The notes: generated by a model not told the origin, from the letters alone. A stretch of DNA of 64,000 nt from Melittangium boletus DSM 14713 (GCF_002305855.1 NZ_CP022163.1:4526292-4590291); one strand, 5' to 3'; positions 48,610 through 58,556 are shown, numbered from the stretch's first letter. A program made the numbers and translations.

Positions 48610-48990
48610 ATGCCCATCCGCTCGTCCCAGGACCTGGTGCTCGTGCGCCAGGCGGTGCGAACGTGGTCGGCCGAACTCAAATTCAGTCTCGTGGAACAAA
48701 CGAAGATGGTGACGGCCGCGAGTGAACTGGCCCGCAACACCCTGGACTACGGGGGCGGCGGGGAGGTCACCTTCCACATGCTCCAGGACGGCTTGCGCAA
48801 GGGGCTGCGGCTGTCCTTCGAGGACCGGGGACCGGGCATTCCCGACGTGGAACTCGCGCTGCGGGATGGGTACACCTCGGGAGGCGGCATGGGGCTGGGG
48901 CTGGGCGGTTCGAAGCGGTTGGTGAACGAGTTCGAGATCGTCAGCAAGGTGGGAGAGGGGACTCGAGTCACGGTGACGCGATGGAAGTGA
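48610..48990 (+). CDS. rsbT: RsbT-type serine kinase
   Basis: Predicted 126 aa GHKL-type kinase. N box ASELARNTLDYGGGGEVTF, G1 box FEDRGPGIPD and G2 box GMGLGLGGSKRLVNEFEIV are present, as in RsbT/SpoIIAB-type proteins. It phosphorylates RsbS and RsbR and is then released to activate an output. I start at ATG 48610, 4 bp after the rsbS stop. Its 3' end overlaps the next gene by 10 bp. Confidence 0.93.
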   Translation: MPIRSSQDLVLVRQAVRTWSAELKFSLVEQTKMVTAASELARNTLDYGGGGEVTFHMLQDGLRKGLRLSFEDRGPGIPDVELALRDGYTSGGGMGLGLGGSKRLVNEFEIVSKVGEGTRVTVTRWK

Positions 48991-50006
48991 GCACCACGGC
49001 CCTCCCCGTCACGGAGAGCAGCCAGGCGGGCCACGCCCGCCGCACGGCCGCCGCCCTGGCCGAGCGTCTGGGCTTCAAGGAAGAAGCCGCGGGCAAGGTG
49101 GCGCTCGTGACGAGCGAGGCGGCCAAGAACCTCGTCGCCCATGCGCGCGAGGGCCTCCTCCTGCTTCGGGCCCTGCACGAGGGTCCTCACGTGGGCGTGG
49201 AAGTGCTCGCGGTGGACAAGGGTCCGGGCATGGCGGACGTGGAGCGCTGCATGCAGGACGGCTACACCACGGCGGGCACGGGGGGCTCGGGCCTGGGCGC
49301 CATGCGGCGCATGGCCTCCACCTTCGACATCTACTCCCAGCCCGGCGTGGGCACGGCGGTGCTCGCCCGGCTGTGGGCGGACAAGTCTCCTCCGCGGCCG
49401 TCCATGGACGTGGGCGCCGTGTGCGTGGCCATGGCGGGCGAGGAGGTGTGTGGGGATGCCTGGTCCGTGGACTGCGTGGACCCCGCGGCGGGCCGCTACC
49501 GCTTCCTCGTCGCGGATGGGCTGGGCCATGGGCCCGACGCGGCCCGGGCCTCTCGCGCGGCGGTGGTGTCCTTCCTGGAGCAGAGTGGTGCCGACCTCCT
49601 CCAGGTGATGCGGGGCGCGCATGAGGAGATGCGCAGCACCCGGGGCGCCGCGGTGGCGCTCGCCGAGCTGCGCCCGCACGACGCGAAGCTCGAGTTCGTG
49701 GGCGTGGGCAACATCTCCGCGGCGATCATCGCCCCGTCGGGGACTCAACGGCTGGTGTCCATGAATGGAACGCTCGGCCATCAGATGAGCCGCTTGCAGT
49801 CGTTCTCCTACGGCTGGGGTCCGGCCTCCCGGCTGGTGATGTGCTCGGACGGATTGGCCACCCAGTGGCGCGTGGACCGCTATCCCCGGCTGCTCGCCCA
49901 CCACCCGGCGTTGCTGGCCGGCGTGCTCTACCGCGACTTCTACCGGGGCCGGGACGACGCGACGGTGCTGGTGGCGGCGGCTGCTTCCGGGGGTCTCTCC
50001 CCGTGA
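48981..50006 (+). CDS. SpoIIE-type phosphatase with N-terminal GHKL domain (RsbX/RsbU-like)
   Basis: Predicted 341 aa. Residues 10-125 resemble a second RsbT-like ATPase (ALVTSEAAKNLVAHA, VDKGPGMAD, GGSGLGAMRRMAST); residues 135-335 are a PP2C/SpoIIE phosphatase (GEEVCGDAWSV, FLVADGLGHGPDAARAS, VMCSDGLATQW, DDATVLVA). The fusion joins an RsbT-like kinase-type fold to the phosphatase that would reset phosphorylated RsbR/RsbS (RsbX role) or act as output (RsbU role). It overlaps rsbT and the next kinase gene, so all are one operon. Confidence 0.92.
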   Translation: MEVSTTALPVTESSQAGHARRTAAALAERLGFKEEAAGKVALVTSEAAKNLVAHAREGLLLLRALHEGPHVGVEVLAVDKGPGMADVERCMQDGYTTAGTGGSGLGAMRRMASTFDIYSQPGVGTAVLARLWADKSPPRPSMDVGAVCVAMAGEEVCGDAWSVDCVDPAAGRYRFLVADGLGHGPDAARASRAAVVSFLEQSGADLLQVMRGAHEEMRSTRGAAVALAELRPHDAKLEFVGVGNISAAIIAPSGTQRLVSMNGTLGHQMSRLQSFSYGWGPASRLVMCSDGLATQWRVDRYPRLLAHHPALLAGVLYRDFYRGRDDATVLVAAAASGGLSP

Positions 50007-51763
50007 TCTCCTCGCTCTTCCAGTCCGAGTTGCGCACGGGCCAGGACGTGGTGAACACGCGGCAGCGAGGCCGGCACATCGCCCAGGTGATGGGCTTCGA
50101 CGCGCAGGATCAGGTGCGCATCGCCACCGCCATCTCCGAGGTGGCCCGGCTCGCCTCGGCCCAGGCCAAGGGCCACATCGAGTTCTTCCTGGAGGAGTCC
50201 CAGCCGCCCTCGCTGCTCGTGCGCGTGCGCGCTCCGGCGTCGACCGAGGGGCTGGTCTCCGGGAATTCTCCTCAGGCGCTTCGGCCGGGGTCCGCGCTCG
50301 TCCCCGCGCAGCGGCTGATGGAGCGCGTGGTGGTGCGGCGGGAGGGCGAGGAGTGGCTCTTGTTGGAGCTGGCCCAGCGTCTGCCTCGCGCCGTGCCCTC
50401 TCCCGGCGCCTTGAAGACCCTCCAGATGGACCTGGAACGGCAGCGGCGCGCCAGCGTGTCGGACGAGCTGGCGCGGCAGAACGAGGAGCTGGTGCGCATC
50501 CTGGATGAACTCCAGTCGCGCAAGGCCGAGGTGGACCGGCTCAACCGCGAGCTGGAGGAGACCAACCGGGGCGTGGTGGCGCTCTACGCCGAGCTCGAGG
50601 AGAAGGCCGAGGCGCTCCGGCGCGCCTCGGACATGAAGACGCGCTTCATCTCCAACATCAGCCACGAGCTGCGCACGCCCATCAGCTCCGTCGTCAACCT
50701 CTCGCGCCTGCTGTTGGAGCGGTTGGATGGACCGCTCAACTCCGAGCAGGAAAAGCAGGTCGTCTTCATCCGCAAGTCCGGCGAGGCCCTGCAGGAGCTC
50801 ATCGACGATCTGCTGGACCTGGCGAAGATCGAATCCGGCCGCTCCGAGGTGCTCCCCACGCGCTTCTCCGTGTCGGAGCTGTTCGGCTCGCTGCGCGGGA
50901 TGCTCCGGCCCCTGCGGGTGAACGAGGGGGTGTCGCTCGTCTTCGAGGAGACCCCGGGGATGCCGGAGCTGCACACCGACGAGCGCAAGCTGTCGCAGAT
51001 CCTGCGCAACCTCGTGTCCAACGCGCTCAAGTTCACCCGCCACGGTGAGGTGCGGGTCTCGGTGGCGCTGGGCCGCCGCGGCACGGTGGTGTTCTCCGTG
51101 CATGACACCGGAGTGGGCATCGCCCCGCAGGATCAGGAGCGCATCTTCGAGGAGTTCGTCCAGGTGGAAGGTCCCCACCAACAAGGCGTCAAGGGCACGG
51201 GGCTCGGGCTGCCCCTGTCGCGGCGCATGGCGGAACTCCTGGGCGGCTCGCTCACCGTGGAGAGCCACCCCAGCCGGGGCAGCACCTTCCGGGTGACGGT
51301 GGCTCGCGACTACACCCAGCAGCCAGGCGAGGAAGAGAATGAAACGCTTGCTCCCCCACCGCCCGAGGAGGCGTCGCGTCTCCGCACGGTGCTCATCATC
51401 GAGGATGACGAGGTCGTCCGCTATTTGTTGCAGCGCATGCTGGCCGAGCCGCAGATCCAATTCCAGGAGGCCGAGTCGGGGCCGGTGGGCCTGCGGCTTG
51501 CGGGACAAATGAAACCCTCCGCCATCATCCTGGACCTGTCACTGCCCGGGATGGATGGCTTCGACGTCCTGGACGCGCTCAGGCGCCAGCAGGATACGCG
51601 GGATATTCCCGTCATCATCCATACCAGCCGCTCCCTGACCGAGCAGGAGCGCGGACGTTTGCTTCCCCACACGGTGGGCATCCTCTCGAAGAGTGGACTG
51701 ACTCGCGACGTGGCCTCCGAGCTTCTTCACCGGGCCTTGTCCGGTGCCGCCCGACGGGCATGA
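50003..51763 (+). CDS. Hybrid histidine kinase with RsbT-like N-terminus and receiver
   Basis: Predicted 586 aa from a GTG at 50003, coupled to the previous stop (GTGA). Residues 1-125 resemble a truncated GHKL anti-sigma-factor-type fold (HIAQVMGFDAQDQVRIATAISEVARL) without G boxes. Then a coiled coil (residues about 140-205), HisKA (NISHELRTPISSVVNL), HATPase (NLVSNALKFTRHGEV, VHDTGVGIAPQD, GTGLGLPLSRRMAELLGG) and a receiver with phospho-Asp in IILDLSLPGMDGFD. It follows the stressosome genes directly; the N-terminal part may dock on RsbR/RsbT-type proteins, by analogy. No membrane segment, so cytoplasmic. Confidence 0.93.
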   Translation: MISSLFQSELRTGQDVVNTRQRGRHIAQVMGFDAQDQVRIATAISEVARLASAQAKGHIEFFLEESQPPSLLVRVRAPASTEGLVSGNSPQALRPGSALVPAQRLMERVVVRREGEEWLLLELAQRLPRAVPSPGALKTLQMDLERQRRASVSDELARQNEELVRILDELQSRKAEVDRLNRELEETNRGVVALYAELEEKAEALRRASDMKTRFISNISHELRTPISSVVNLSRLLLERLDGPLNSEQEKQVVFIRKSGEALQELIDDLLDLAKIESGRSEVLPTRFSVSELFGSLRGMLRPLRVNEGVSLVFEETPGMPELHTDERKLSQILRNLVSNALKFTRHGEVRVSVALGRRGTVVFSVHDTGVGIAPQDQERIFEEFVQVEGPHQQGVKGTGLGLPLSRRMAELLGGSLTVESHPSRGSTFRVTVARDYTQQPGEEENETLAPPPPEEASRLRTVLIIEDDEVVRYLLQRMLAEPQIQFQEAESGPVGLRLAGQMKPSAIILDLSLPGMDGFDVLDALRRQQDTRDIPVIIHTSRSLTEQERGRLLPHTVGILSKSGLTRDVASELLHRALSGAARRA

Positions 51764-51812
51764 TGAATTCCCCGCCGCCCCCCCCTGTCTGGACCCCGAG
51801 GAGTGCACCCGC

Positions 51813-53729
51813 GTGTCTCACCGTGAACCCATCCTCCTCAACATCAACGACAACGAGGCCAACCGGTACACGGTGACGCGGCTGTTGCGCGCCGCGGGCT
51901 TCCAGGTGGTGGAAGGCGGCACGGGCGCCGAGGCGCTGCGGCTGGCCGCCGAGGTGAATCCAGACCTGGCCATCCTGGACGTGAAGCTGCCGGACCTCAA
52001 TGGCATCGAGGTGTGCCGGCGCCTCAAGTCGGATCCTCGCACGGCGGGCATCGCCGTCATGCACCTGTCGGCCAACTACATCCGCATCGAGAACAAGGTG
52101 GAGGGGTTGGACAGCGGCGCGGATGGCTATCTGATCCAGCCGGTGGACTCCTCGGAGTTGCTCGCCACGGTGCGCTCGCTCCTGCGCATGCGCCGGGCCG
52201 AGGATGAAGCGCGGGACGCGGCCCTGCAGTGGCAGTCCACGTTCGACTCGCTGGGGGACGGCGTGTGCCTGCTGGACGGGGACGGCCGCGTGATGCGCGC
52301 CAACCGCTCCTTCCTGTCCCTCTTCGGGCTGTCCGCGGAGCAGGTGCTGGGGCGCTCCTTCTCGGCGCTCATGCGGGAGAGCAGCGCTGGCGCCGAGCTG
52401 CCCCCGAGCTGCGGTGAGGCGCTGGACTGCCGCGACGAGGCCACGGTGTGCCTGAGCTCGCGGTGGTACCGCGTGGCGGCCACGCCCGTGCGGAGCGGGG
52501 AGGGCACGCTGACGGGCGCGGTGCGCATCCTCACGGACATCACGCCCCACCGCGAGCTGCAGGACGCCCTGCGCCAGCGGGCGGCGGATCTGGCCGAGGC
52601 GGACCGGCGCAAGGACGAGTTCCTCGCCATGCTCGCGCACGAGCTGCGCAACCCCCTGGCCGCCATCGTCAACTCCCTGCACCTGGCGGAGACCACGCGC
52701 TCGCCCGGCTCCGAGTCCAAGGCCCTGCGCGTCATGGCACGGCAGAGCCAGCACATGGCGCGCATGGTGGATGACCTGCTGGATGTCTCGCGCTTCAACC
52801 GCGGCCACATCGAGCTGCGGCGCGCGCGGGTGGACCTGCGCCAGGTGGTGCAGCACAGCGTGGATGCGCGCCGGCAGTCGTTCGAGGACAAGGGCCTTTC
52901 CCTGGAAGTGGAGCTGCCCGGGGTGGACGGCCTGTGGCTCAACGGAGACGCCACGCGGCTGGAGCAGGTGGTGTCCAACCTGCTCGACAACGCGCGCAAG
53001 TACACGCCCGAGGGAGGGGTCGTCTTCGTCGGCGTGGCGGTGGAGCGCGATGTGCGCGGACGCCGGGCCTACCTGCGCGTGAAGGACACGGGCATCGGCA
53101 TGAGCCCGGAGCTGTCGGCCCGGGTCTTCGACCTCTTCGTCCAGGGCGAGCAGCAGCTGGATCGCTCCCGGGGAGGACTCGGCATCGGACTCACCCTGGT
53201 GCGGCGCCTGGTGGAGCTGCATGGCGGCAGCGTGACGGCGCACAGCGAGGGCGAGGGCCGGGGCAGTGAACTCCGGGTGGTCCTCCCGCTGGCGGCCGAG
53301 GACGCCTTGCCCGCGCCCGTGGAGCCTCGCGGCGCGGCTCCGGCCCGGATGAGCGCGCGGCGGGTGCTCCTGGTGGAGGACAACGAGGACACGCGCGAGG
53401 TGCTGCGCGAGCTCCTGGAGATGTGGGGCCATCAGGTGGAGGTGGCCGAGGACGGTTTCAAGGGGGTGGAGCGCTTCCCCTCGCAGCGGCCCCACGTGGC
53501 GCTGGTGGACCTGGGTCTGCCGGGGATGGATGGCTTCCAGGTGGCGCGCAGGATTCGCGAGAGCGAGGGCGGACAGGACGTCTTCCTGGTGGCGCTCACG
53601 GGCTACAGCGGCGAGCACCGCACGCGCGCCATGGAGGCGGGCTTCGACCTGCACATGGTCAAGCCCGTGAAGCCGGACGAGCTGGAGCGGCTGCTCGTCC
53701 AACTGCCCGAGCGCCGGAAGTCGGCCTGA
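51813..53729 (+). CDS. Hybrid histidine kinase, REC-PAS-HisKA-HATPase-REC
   Basis: Predicted 638 aa from a GTG at 51813, with GAGGAG at 51798-51803. N-terminal receiver (AILDVKLPDLNGIEV), PAS domain (DSLGDGVCLLDGDGRVMRAN), HisKA (FLAMLAHELRNPLAAIVNSL), HATPase (NLLDNARKYTPEGG, VKDTGIGMSPEL, GGLGIGLTLVRRLVELHGG) and C-terminal receiver (VALVDLGLPGMDGFQ). Two receivers flank the kinase, so phosphate can be relayed both in and out. No DNA-binding output is present. It follows the first hybrid kinase by 49 bp and probably belongs to the same stress operon. Confidence 0.94.
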   Translation: MSHREPILLNINDNEANRYTVTRLLRAAGFQVVEGGTGAEALRLAAEVNPDLAILDVKLPDLNGIEVCRRLKSDPRTAGIAVMHLSANYIRIENKVEGLDSGADGYLIQPVDSSELLATVRSLLRMRRAEDEARDAALQWQSTFDSLGDGVCLLDGDGRVMRANRSFLSLFGLSAEQVLGRSFSALMRESSAGAELPPSCGEALDCRDEATVCLSSRWYRVAATPVRSGEGTLTGAVRILTDITPHRELQDALRQRAADLAEADRRKDEFLAMLAHELRNPLAAIVNSLHLAETTRSPGSESKALRVMARQSQHMARMVDDLLDVSRFNRGHIELRRARVDLRQVVQHSVDARRQSFEDKGLSLEVELPGVDGLWLNGDATRLEQVVSNLLDNARKYTPEGGVVFVGVAVERDVRGRRAYLRVKDTGIGMSPELSARVFDLFVQGEQQLDRSRGGLGIGLTLVRRLVELHGGSVTAHSEGEGRGSELRVVLPLAAEDALPAPVEPRGAAPARMSARRVLLVEDNEDTREVLRELLEMWGHQVEVAEDGFKGVERFPSQRPHVALVDLGLPGMDGFQVARRIRESEGGQDVFLVALTGYSGEHRTRAMEAGFDLHMVKPVKPDELERLLVQLPERRKSA

Positions 53730-53789
53730 GCCTCGTCCTCCCACATTGGCCATGCCCCCCGGGGCCCGACCTGCGCTATGTGAAGGGGT

Positions 53790-54182
53790 ATGTCGATCGA
53801 GACGGAAACGGGAGTCACGCTCCCCTTCGAGCGCTTCTGGGACTGGGTCCTGGACCACACCAACTGCATCCTCAGTGTCGGCACCGAGGAGTCCTGGCTC
53901 TATGACGCCGAGGCCCTGCACTGGGTCCTCTTCTCCGAGGACAACGGCACGCCCGTGGTGCAGCTCATCCTGGGCAAGCGGCTGGTGGGCGAGATGGTGC
54001 TCGACACCACGGATTTGATGCACGTGCAGGTGCTTCCGGACCCGGAGAACGTGGACCGCGGCGCCTTCCTCTTCAAGGTGCTCGGGGGCACGAAGTCCGC
54101 CCCCCGGGTGCGCTACACCTTCCAGCTCGCCCACGGGCTGGAGAACATGCCCACCCAGCACGTGGCGGGCCTCAAGCACTGA
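53790..54182 (+). CDS. Conserved protein of unknown function
   Basis: Predicted 130 aa soluble protein without signal peptide: alternating strands, an acidic middle (VLPDPENVDRG) and no motif I recognise. A clean ATG with correct codon bias, and only 3 bp before the convergent fumarase stop. Possibly specific to myxobacteria, but that is memory-free inference. Confidence 0.75.
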   Translation: MSIETETGVTLPFERFWDWVLDHTNCILSVGTEESWLYDAEALHWVLFSEDNGTPVVQLILGKRLVGEMVLDTTDLMHVQVLPDPENVDRGAFLFKVLGGTKSAPRVRYTFQLAHGLENMPTQHVAGLKH

Positions 54183-54185
54183 GCC

Positions 54186-55814
54186 CTACTTCTTCGCGGG
54201 CTTGTTGATGTTCGCGAAGAAGTCGTTGCCCTTGTCGTCCACGACGATGAAGGCGGGGAAGTCCACCACCTCGATCTTCCAGACGGCCTCCATGCCGAGC
54301 TCCGGGTACTCGAGCACTTCCACCTTCGTGATGCAGTCCTTGGCGAGCCGCGCCGCGGGGCCGCCGATGGAGCCCAGGTAGAAGCCGCCGTGCTTCTTGC
54401 AGGCCTCGGTGACGGCGGACGAGCGGTTGCCCTTGGCCAGCATCACATGGCTGCCCCCTTCCGCCTGGAACTGATCCACGTACGCGTCCATGCGGCCCGC
54501 CGTCGTGGGGCCGAACGAGCCCGAGGCGTAGCCCTCCGGCGTCTTCGCCGGGCCCGCGTAGTACACCATGTAGTCCTTGAGGTACTGGGGCATGCCCTCG
54601 CCCCGGTCCAGGCGCTCCTTGAGCTTCGCGTGCGCGATGTCGCGCGCCACCACCAGCGGGCCCGTGAGCGACAGGCGCGTCTTGATGGGGTAGCGCGACA
54701 GCTCCGCGCGGATGTCCGCCATGGGCCGGCGCAGGTCGATCTTCACCACCTCGCCCGCCAGGTCCGCCTCCGTCGTCTCCGGCAGGTACTTCGCCGGATC
54801 CGCCTCCAGCTGCTCCAGGAAGACGCCGTCCTTCGTGATCTTCCCGAGCGCCTGACGGTCCGCCGAGCACGACACGGCGATGGCCACCGGGCACGAGGCG
54901 CCGTGGCGGGGCAGGCGGATGACGCGCACGTCATGGCAGAAGTACTTGCCGCCGAACTGCGCGCCGATGCCCGTGCGCTGCGTGAGCGCGAGCACCTGCT
55001 TCTCCAGCTCCACGTCCCGGAAGCCCCGGCCCAGCGCGTTGCCCTCGGTGGGCAGCGTGTCCAGGTAGCGCGCCGAGGCGTACTTGGCCGTCTTGAGCGC
55101 GTACTCGGCCGAGGTACCTCCCACGACGATGGCCAGGTGGTAGGGCGGGCACGCCGCGGTGCCCAGCGCGCGGATCTTCGCGTCCAGGAACGCGAGCAGG
55201 CTCTTCTCGTTGAGCAGCGCCTTGGTCTCCTGGAAGAGGTAGCTCTTGTTCGCCGAGCCGCCTCCCTTGGCCATGAAGAGGAACTTGTAGGCGTCTCCGT
55301 CGGTCGCGTAGAGCTCGATCTGCGCGGGCAGGTTGTTGCCGGTGTTGACCTCCTTGTACATGTCCAGCGCGGCCATCTGCGAGTAGCGCAGGTTGGCGGT
55401 GCGGTACGTGTCGAACACGCCCCGGGCAATCGCCTCCTCGTCGCCTCCGCGCGTGAGCACGTACTGGCCCTTCTTGCCCATCACGATGGCGGTGCCCGTG
55501 TCCTGGCAGGAGGGCAGCACCCCGCCCGCGGCGATGTTGGCGTTCTTGAGCAGCTCCACCGCCACGAAGCGGTCGTTCGCCGAGGCCTCGGGATCCTTCA
55601 GGATGTTCGCGAGCTGGGCCAGGTGGCCGGGCCTGAGCAGGTGCGAGATGTCCTTCATGGCCTCGCGCGTCAGGAGCGACAGGGCCTCGGGCTCCACCTG
55701 GAGGAACGTCTTGCCACCGGCCTCCAGGGTGGACACGCCTTCCTTGGTGAGCAGCCGGTAGGGCGTTTCGTCCTTGCCGAGCGGCAACATCTCCTGGAAC
55801 TGGAAGTCATTCAT
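54186..55814 (-). CDS. fumA: Class I fumarate hydratase
   Basis: Predicted 542 aa iron-sulfur hydro-lyase converting fumarate to malate in the citric acid cycle. Cluster and active-site stretches seen: [66 protein letters not shown] (read in parts), and in the C-terminal beta-domain the pattern [18 protein letters not shown] with [20 protein letters not shown]. Length is typical for FumA/FumB. It stands alone; the divergent C69 dipeptidase gene starts 152 bp away. Confidence 0.96.
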   Translation of the reverse strand: MNDFQFQEMLPLGKDETPYRLLTKEGVSTLEAGGKTFLQVEPEALSLLTREAMKDISHLLRPGHLAQLANILKDPEASANDRFVAVELLKNANIAAGGVLPSCQDTGTAIVMGKKGQYVLTRGGDEEAIARGVFDTYRTANLRYSQMAALDMYKEVNTGNNLPAQIELYATDGDAYKFLFMAKGGGSANKSYLFQETKALLNEKSLLAFLDAKIRALGTAACPPYHLAIVVGGTSAEYALKTAKYASARYLDTLPTEGNALGRGFRDVELEKQVLALTQRTGIGAQFGGKYFCHDVRVIRLPRHGASCPVAIAVSCSADRQALGKITKDGVFLEQLEADPAKYLPETTEADLAGEVVKIDLRRPMADIRAELSRYPIKTRLSLTGPLVVARDIAHAKLKERLDRGEGMPQYLKDYMVYYAGPAKTPEGYASGSFGPTTAGRMDAYVDQFQAEGGSHVMLAKGNRSSAVTEACKKHGGFYLGSIGGPAARLAKDCITKVEVLEYPELGMEAVWKIEVVDFPAFIVVDDKGNDFFANINKPAKK

Positions 55815-55966
55815 GAGCGCTTTCTTCCGTCAAAGGGGGTCGGGGCACAAGGGATTGTAGGGGCAATTGGCGCGCCGCGCCGTGCCCGCTCCGCCGCCGG
55901 GGGAGCCGCCGCCGGGGGACGCTCCGGAGCGGGTGCATTCCGGAGCGCCCTTGGTACCATCCCCGC

Positions 55967-57676
55967 ATGATCCAGCCCTTCTCGAAGTTCCTGCCGGCCC
56001 TGGCCGTCTCGGCGGGACTGGTGGCGCCCTCGGCGCTCGCGTGTACCAGCCTCCTGGTGAGCAAGGGGGCCTCCGCGGATGGCTCCACCCTCATCACCTA
56101 CTCCGCCGACTCGCACGAGCTGTATGGGGACCTGACGCACACCCCGGCGCGCCGCAACGCCCCCGGCGCCCAGCGCGACATCATCGAGTGGGACACGGGC
56201 AAGTTCCTCGGCCGCATCCCGGATGCCCCCGTCACGTACTCCGTGGTGGGCAACATGAACGAGCACCAGCTCTCCGTGAGCGAGTCCACCTTCACCGGCC
56301 GCAAGGAGCTGGAGGGGCCCGCGGGCATCATCGACTACGGCTCGCTCATGCAGCTCGCCCTGGAGCGCGCGAAGACGGCCCGCGAGGCCATCCAGGTCAT
56401 GACGAGCCTCGTGGCCGAGCACGGCTACGCCTCCACGGGTGAGTCCTTCTCCATCGCGGACCCGAAGGAGGCGTGGATCCTGGAGATGATTGGCAAGGGC
56501 ACGGGCCAGAAGGGCGCGGTGTGGGTCGCCCGGAAGCTGCCCGAGGGCTACCTGGCCGCGCACGCCAACCAGTCGCGCATCCGCCAGTTCCCCCTCAACG
56601 AGTCCGACAGCACGCTGTACTCGAAGGACGTCATCTCCTTCGCGCGCGAGAAGGGCTGGTTCAAGGGCGCGGACAAGGACTTCAGCTTCGCGGACACCTA
56701 CCACCCGCTCGACTTCGAGGGCACGCGCTTCGCCGAGGGGCGCGTGTGGAGCATCTTCCGCCGCGCGGCGCCGTCGCTCGGGCTGGGCGTGGAGTACGCG
56801 GATGGCTCGGCGCCCCAGAAGCGCCTGCCCCTGTGGGTGAAGCCGGACAAGAAGCTCGCCGTGCAGGACGTGATGGGCCTCATGCGTGACCACTTCGAGG
56901 GCACCCCGCTCGACATGACGAAGGACGTGGGCGCGGGCCCCTACGCGGTGCCCTACCGCTGGCGCCCGATGACCTGGAGCGTGGACGGCAAGAACTACCT
57001 GCACGAGCGCGCCATCTCCACCCAGCAGACGGGCTTCTCCTTCGTGGCCCAGATGCGCTCGTGGCTGCCGGCGCCCGTGGGCGGCGTGCTGTGGTTCGGC
57101 GTGGATGACACCTTCACCACCGTCTACACCCCCATGTACGCGGGCATCCGCCGCGCGCCCCAGCACTTCGCGCAGGGCGTGGCCAGCCGGGGCCAGTTCT
57201 CCTGGGACTCGTCCTTCTGGGTGTTCAACTGGGTGTCCAACCAGGCCTACGCGCGCTGGAGCGACATGATCGTCGACGTGCAGCGCGCCCAGGGCGAGCT
57301 GGAGGGGCAGTTCCTCGCGGACCAGCCCGACATCGAGAAGGCCGCGCTGGAGCTGTACAAGAGCTCGCCGGAGCAGGCCCGCGCCTACCTCACCGACTAC
57401 TCCTCCCAGCAGGGAGACAAGGTCCACGCCCGGTGGCGCAAGCTCGGGGAGCAGCTGCTCGTCAAATACATCGACGGCAACGTGCGCGACGAGCAGGGCA
57501 AGGTGCAGCACCCCAAGTATCCGGACTCCTGGTACCGGCGGATCGCCCAGGACACGGGCCGCCGGGTGGCCGCCCCTGATTCTCCTCCCGAGGTCAAGCC
57601 CGCGGATGCCCCTCCCGCGAGCGTGAAGCCCCCCGCGCCTCCCGACTCGAAGCCCACCGTGGCACCGGCGCCTTGA
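55967..57676 (+). CDS. C69-family dipeptidase (PepD-like), exported
   Basis: Predicted 569 aa Ntn-hydrolase. The signal peptide ends APSALA and is followed directly by Cys26 (CTSLLVSKGASADGS), which becomes the N-terminal nucleophile after cleavage, as in family C69. Conserved stretches include STFTGRKEL, GYASTGESFSIADPKEAW, HANQSRIRQFPL and WWVxxD-type end parts. It degrades dipeptides in the periplasm or outside. The last 35 residues are Pro/Lys-rich and outside the domain. Clean ATG start. Confidence 0.93.
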   Translation: MIQPFSKFLPALAVSAGLVAPSALACTSLLVSKGASADGSTLITYSADSHELYGDLTHTPARRNAPGAQRDIIEWDTGKFLGRIPDAPVTYSVVGNMNEHQLSVSESTFTGRKELEGPAGIIDYGSLMQLALERAKTAREAIQVMTSLVAEHGYASTGESFSIADPKEAWILEMIGKGTGQKGAVWVARKLPEGYLAAHANQSRIRQFPLNESDSTLYSKDVISFAREKGWFKGADKDFSFADTYHPLDFEGTRFAEGRVWSIFRRAAPSLGLGVEYADGSAPQKRLPLWVKPDKKLAVQDVMGLMRDHFEGTPLDMTKDVGAGPYAVPYRWRPMTWSVDGKNYLHERAISTQQTGFSFVAQMRSWLPAPVGGVLWFGVDDTFTTVYTPMYAGIRRAPQHFAQGVASRGQFSWDSSFWVFNWVSNQAYARWSDMIVDVQRAQGELEGQFLADQPDIEKAALELYKSSPEQARAYLTDYSSQQGDKVHARWRKLGEQLLVKYIDGNVRDEQGKVQHPKYPDSWYRRIAQDTGRRVAAPDSPPEVKPADAPPASVKPPAPPDSKPTVAPAP

Positions 57677-57710
57677 GCCGCGTCAGCCTCGCGCCCTAAA
57701 AAGGGCTTCC

Positions 57711-58475
57711 ATGCCTGCCAGGTCACGAATCGACAGCGGAGCGGCCACCCACATTGGCCGCCGTTCGAACAACGAGGACTCCTTCTGCGAGAAGCCGGAG
57801 CTCGGCTTCTTCGCGGTCGCGGATGGCTTGGGGGGGCACGAGGGAGGCGAGGTGGCCAGTCAGCTCGTGCTGCGCACGGTGACGGACTTCCTGTCCTCCG
57901 ACGAGCGGACGGCGCCCTCCGCGCCGGTGCCGAGCGCCGAATCGGAACCGGCGGCCGCGGGCCCCGAGCGGTTGTTGCGCGAGGCCGTGCAGCTCGCCCA
58001 CCATGAGGTGCGGGCCCAGCAGAAGGGCAAGCTGCACATGATGGCGTCCACCCTCACCGCGGTGCTGTTCGAACAGGACGAGGCGGTGGTGTGCAACCTC
58101 GGTGACAGCCGCACCTTCCTGGTGAGGGACGGGGCGGTGCAGCGGCTCACCAAGGATCACACCGTGCTCGCGGAGATGGAGGCGGCGGGGCTGGACACGA
58201 AGACGCCCTTCGCCCTGCGCCACCGCAACTCGCTCACGGGCGCGGTGGGCATGGAGGACAGCGTGGACGTGGACTGTGGCCGCGTGTCCGTGCGCCCCGG
58301 TGACGTGCTCCTCTTGTGCAGCGATGGGCTGTACGAGCCCGTGCCGCCGGATTTGATGGTGGAACTGCTGGCCCAGGGCGGCTCGGCGCGGGAGATGGCC
58401 GAGCGGCTCGTCACCCGCGCCTATGACCGGGGCGGCACGGACAACATCACCGGCATCGTGCTCCGGGTGCTGTGA
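57711..58475 (+). CDS. PP2C-family Ser/Thr protein phosphatase
   Basis: Predicted 254 aa. Metal-binding motifs in order: RSNNEDSF, FAVADGLGGHEGG, STLTAVLF, VCNLGDSRTFLVRDG, LLLCSDGLYE and GGTDNITGIVLRV. This is the Stp1-type phosphatase that opposes Hanks-type kinases. An extra Ala/Pro-rich loop is at about residues 65-85. It starts 34 bp after the dipeptidase gene and could be co-transcribed. A strong hairpin follows. Confidence 0.95.
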   Translation: MPARSRIDSGAATHIGRRSNNEDSFCEKPELGFFAVADGLGGHEGGEVASQLVLRTVTDFLSSDERTAPSAPVPSAESEPAAAGPERLLREAVQLAHHEVRAQQKGKLHMMASTLTAVLFEQDEAVVCNLGDSRTFLVRDGAVQRLTKDHTVLAEMEAAGLDTKTPFALRHRNSLTGAVGMEDSVDVDCGRVSVRPGDVLLLCSDGLYEPVPPDLMVELLAQGGSAREMAERLVTRAYDRGGTDNITGIVLRVL

Positions 58476-58514
58476 GCCGAGGCGGAGGGAGGCAACAAGA
58501 CGTCGGGGAATCAC

Positions 58515-58540
58515 GAGAATCGCGGAGCCCCGCGATTCTC
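58515..58540 (+). terminator. Strong hairpin between PP2C gene and the EEP-like gene
   Basis: A perfect 11-bp inverted repeat, GAGAATCGCGG (58515-58525) and CCGCGATTCTC (58530-58540) with a 4-nt loop, sits 39 bp past the PP2C stop and 16 bp before the next ATG. There is no U-run, so it may end transcription weakly or mask the ribosome site (CTCCTGGAG) of the next gene. Confidence 0.5.
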
Positions 58541-58556
58541 CCTCCTGGAGTGCGTC

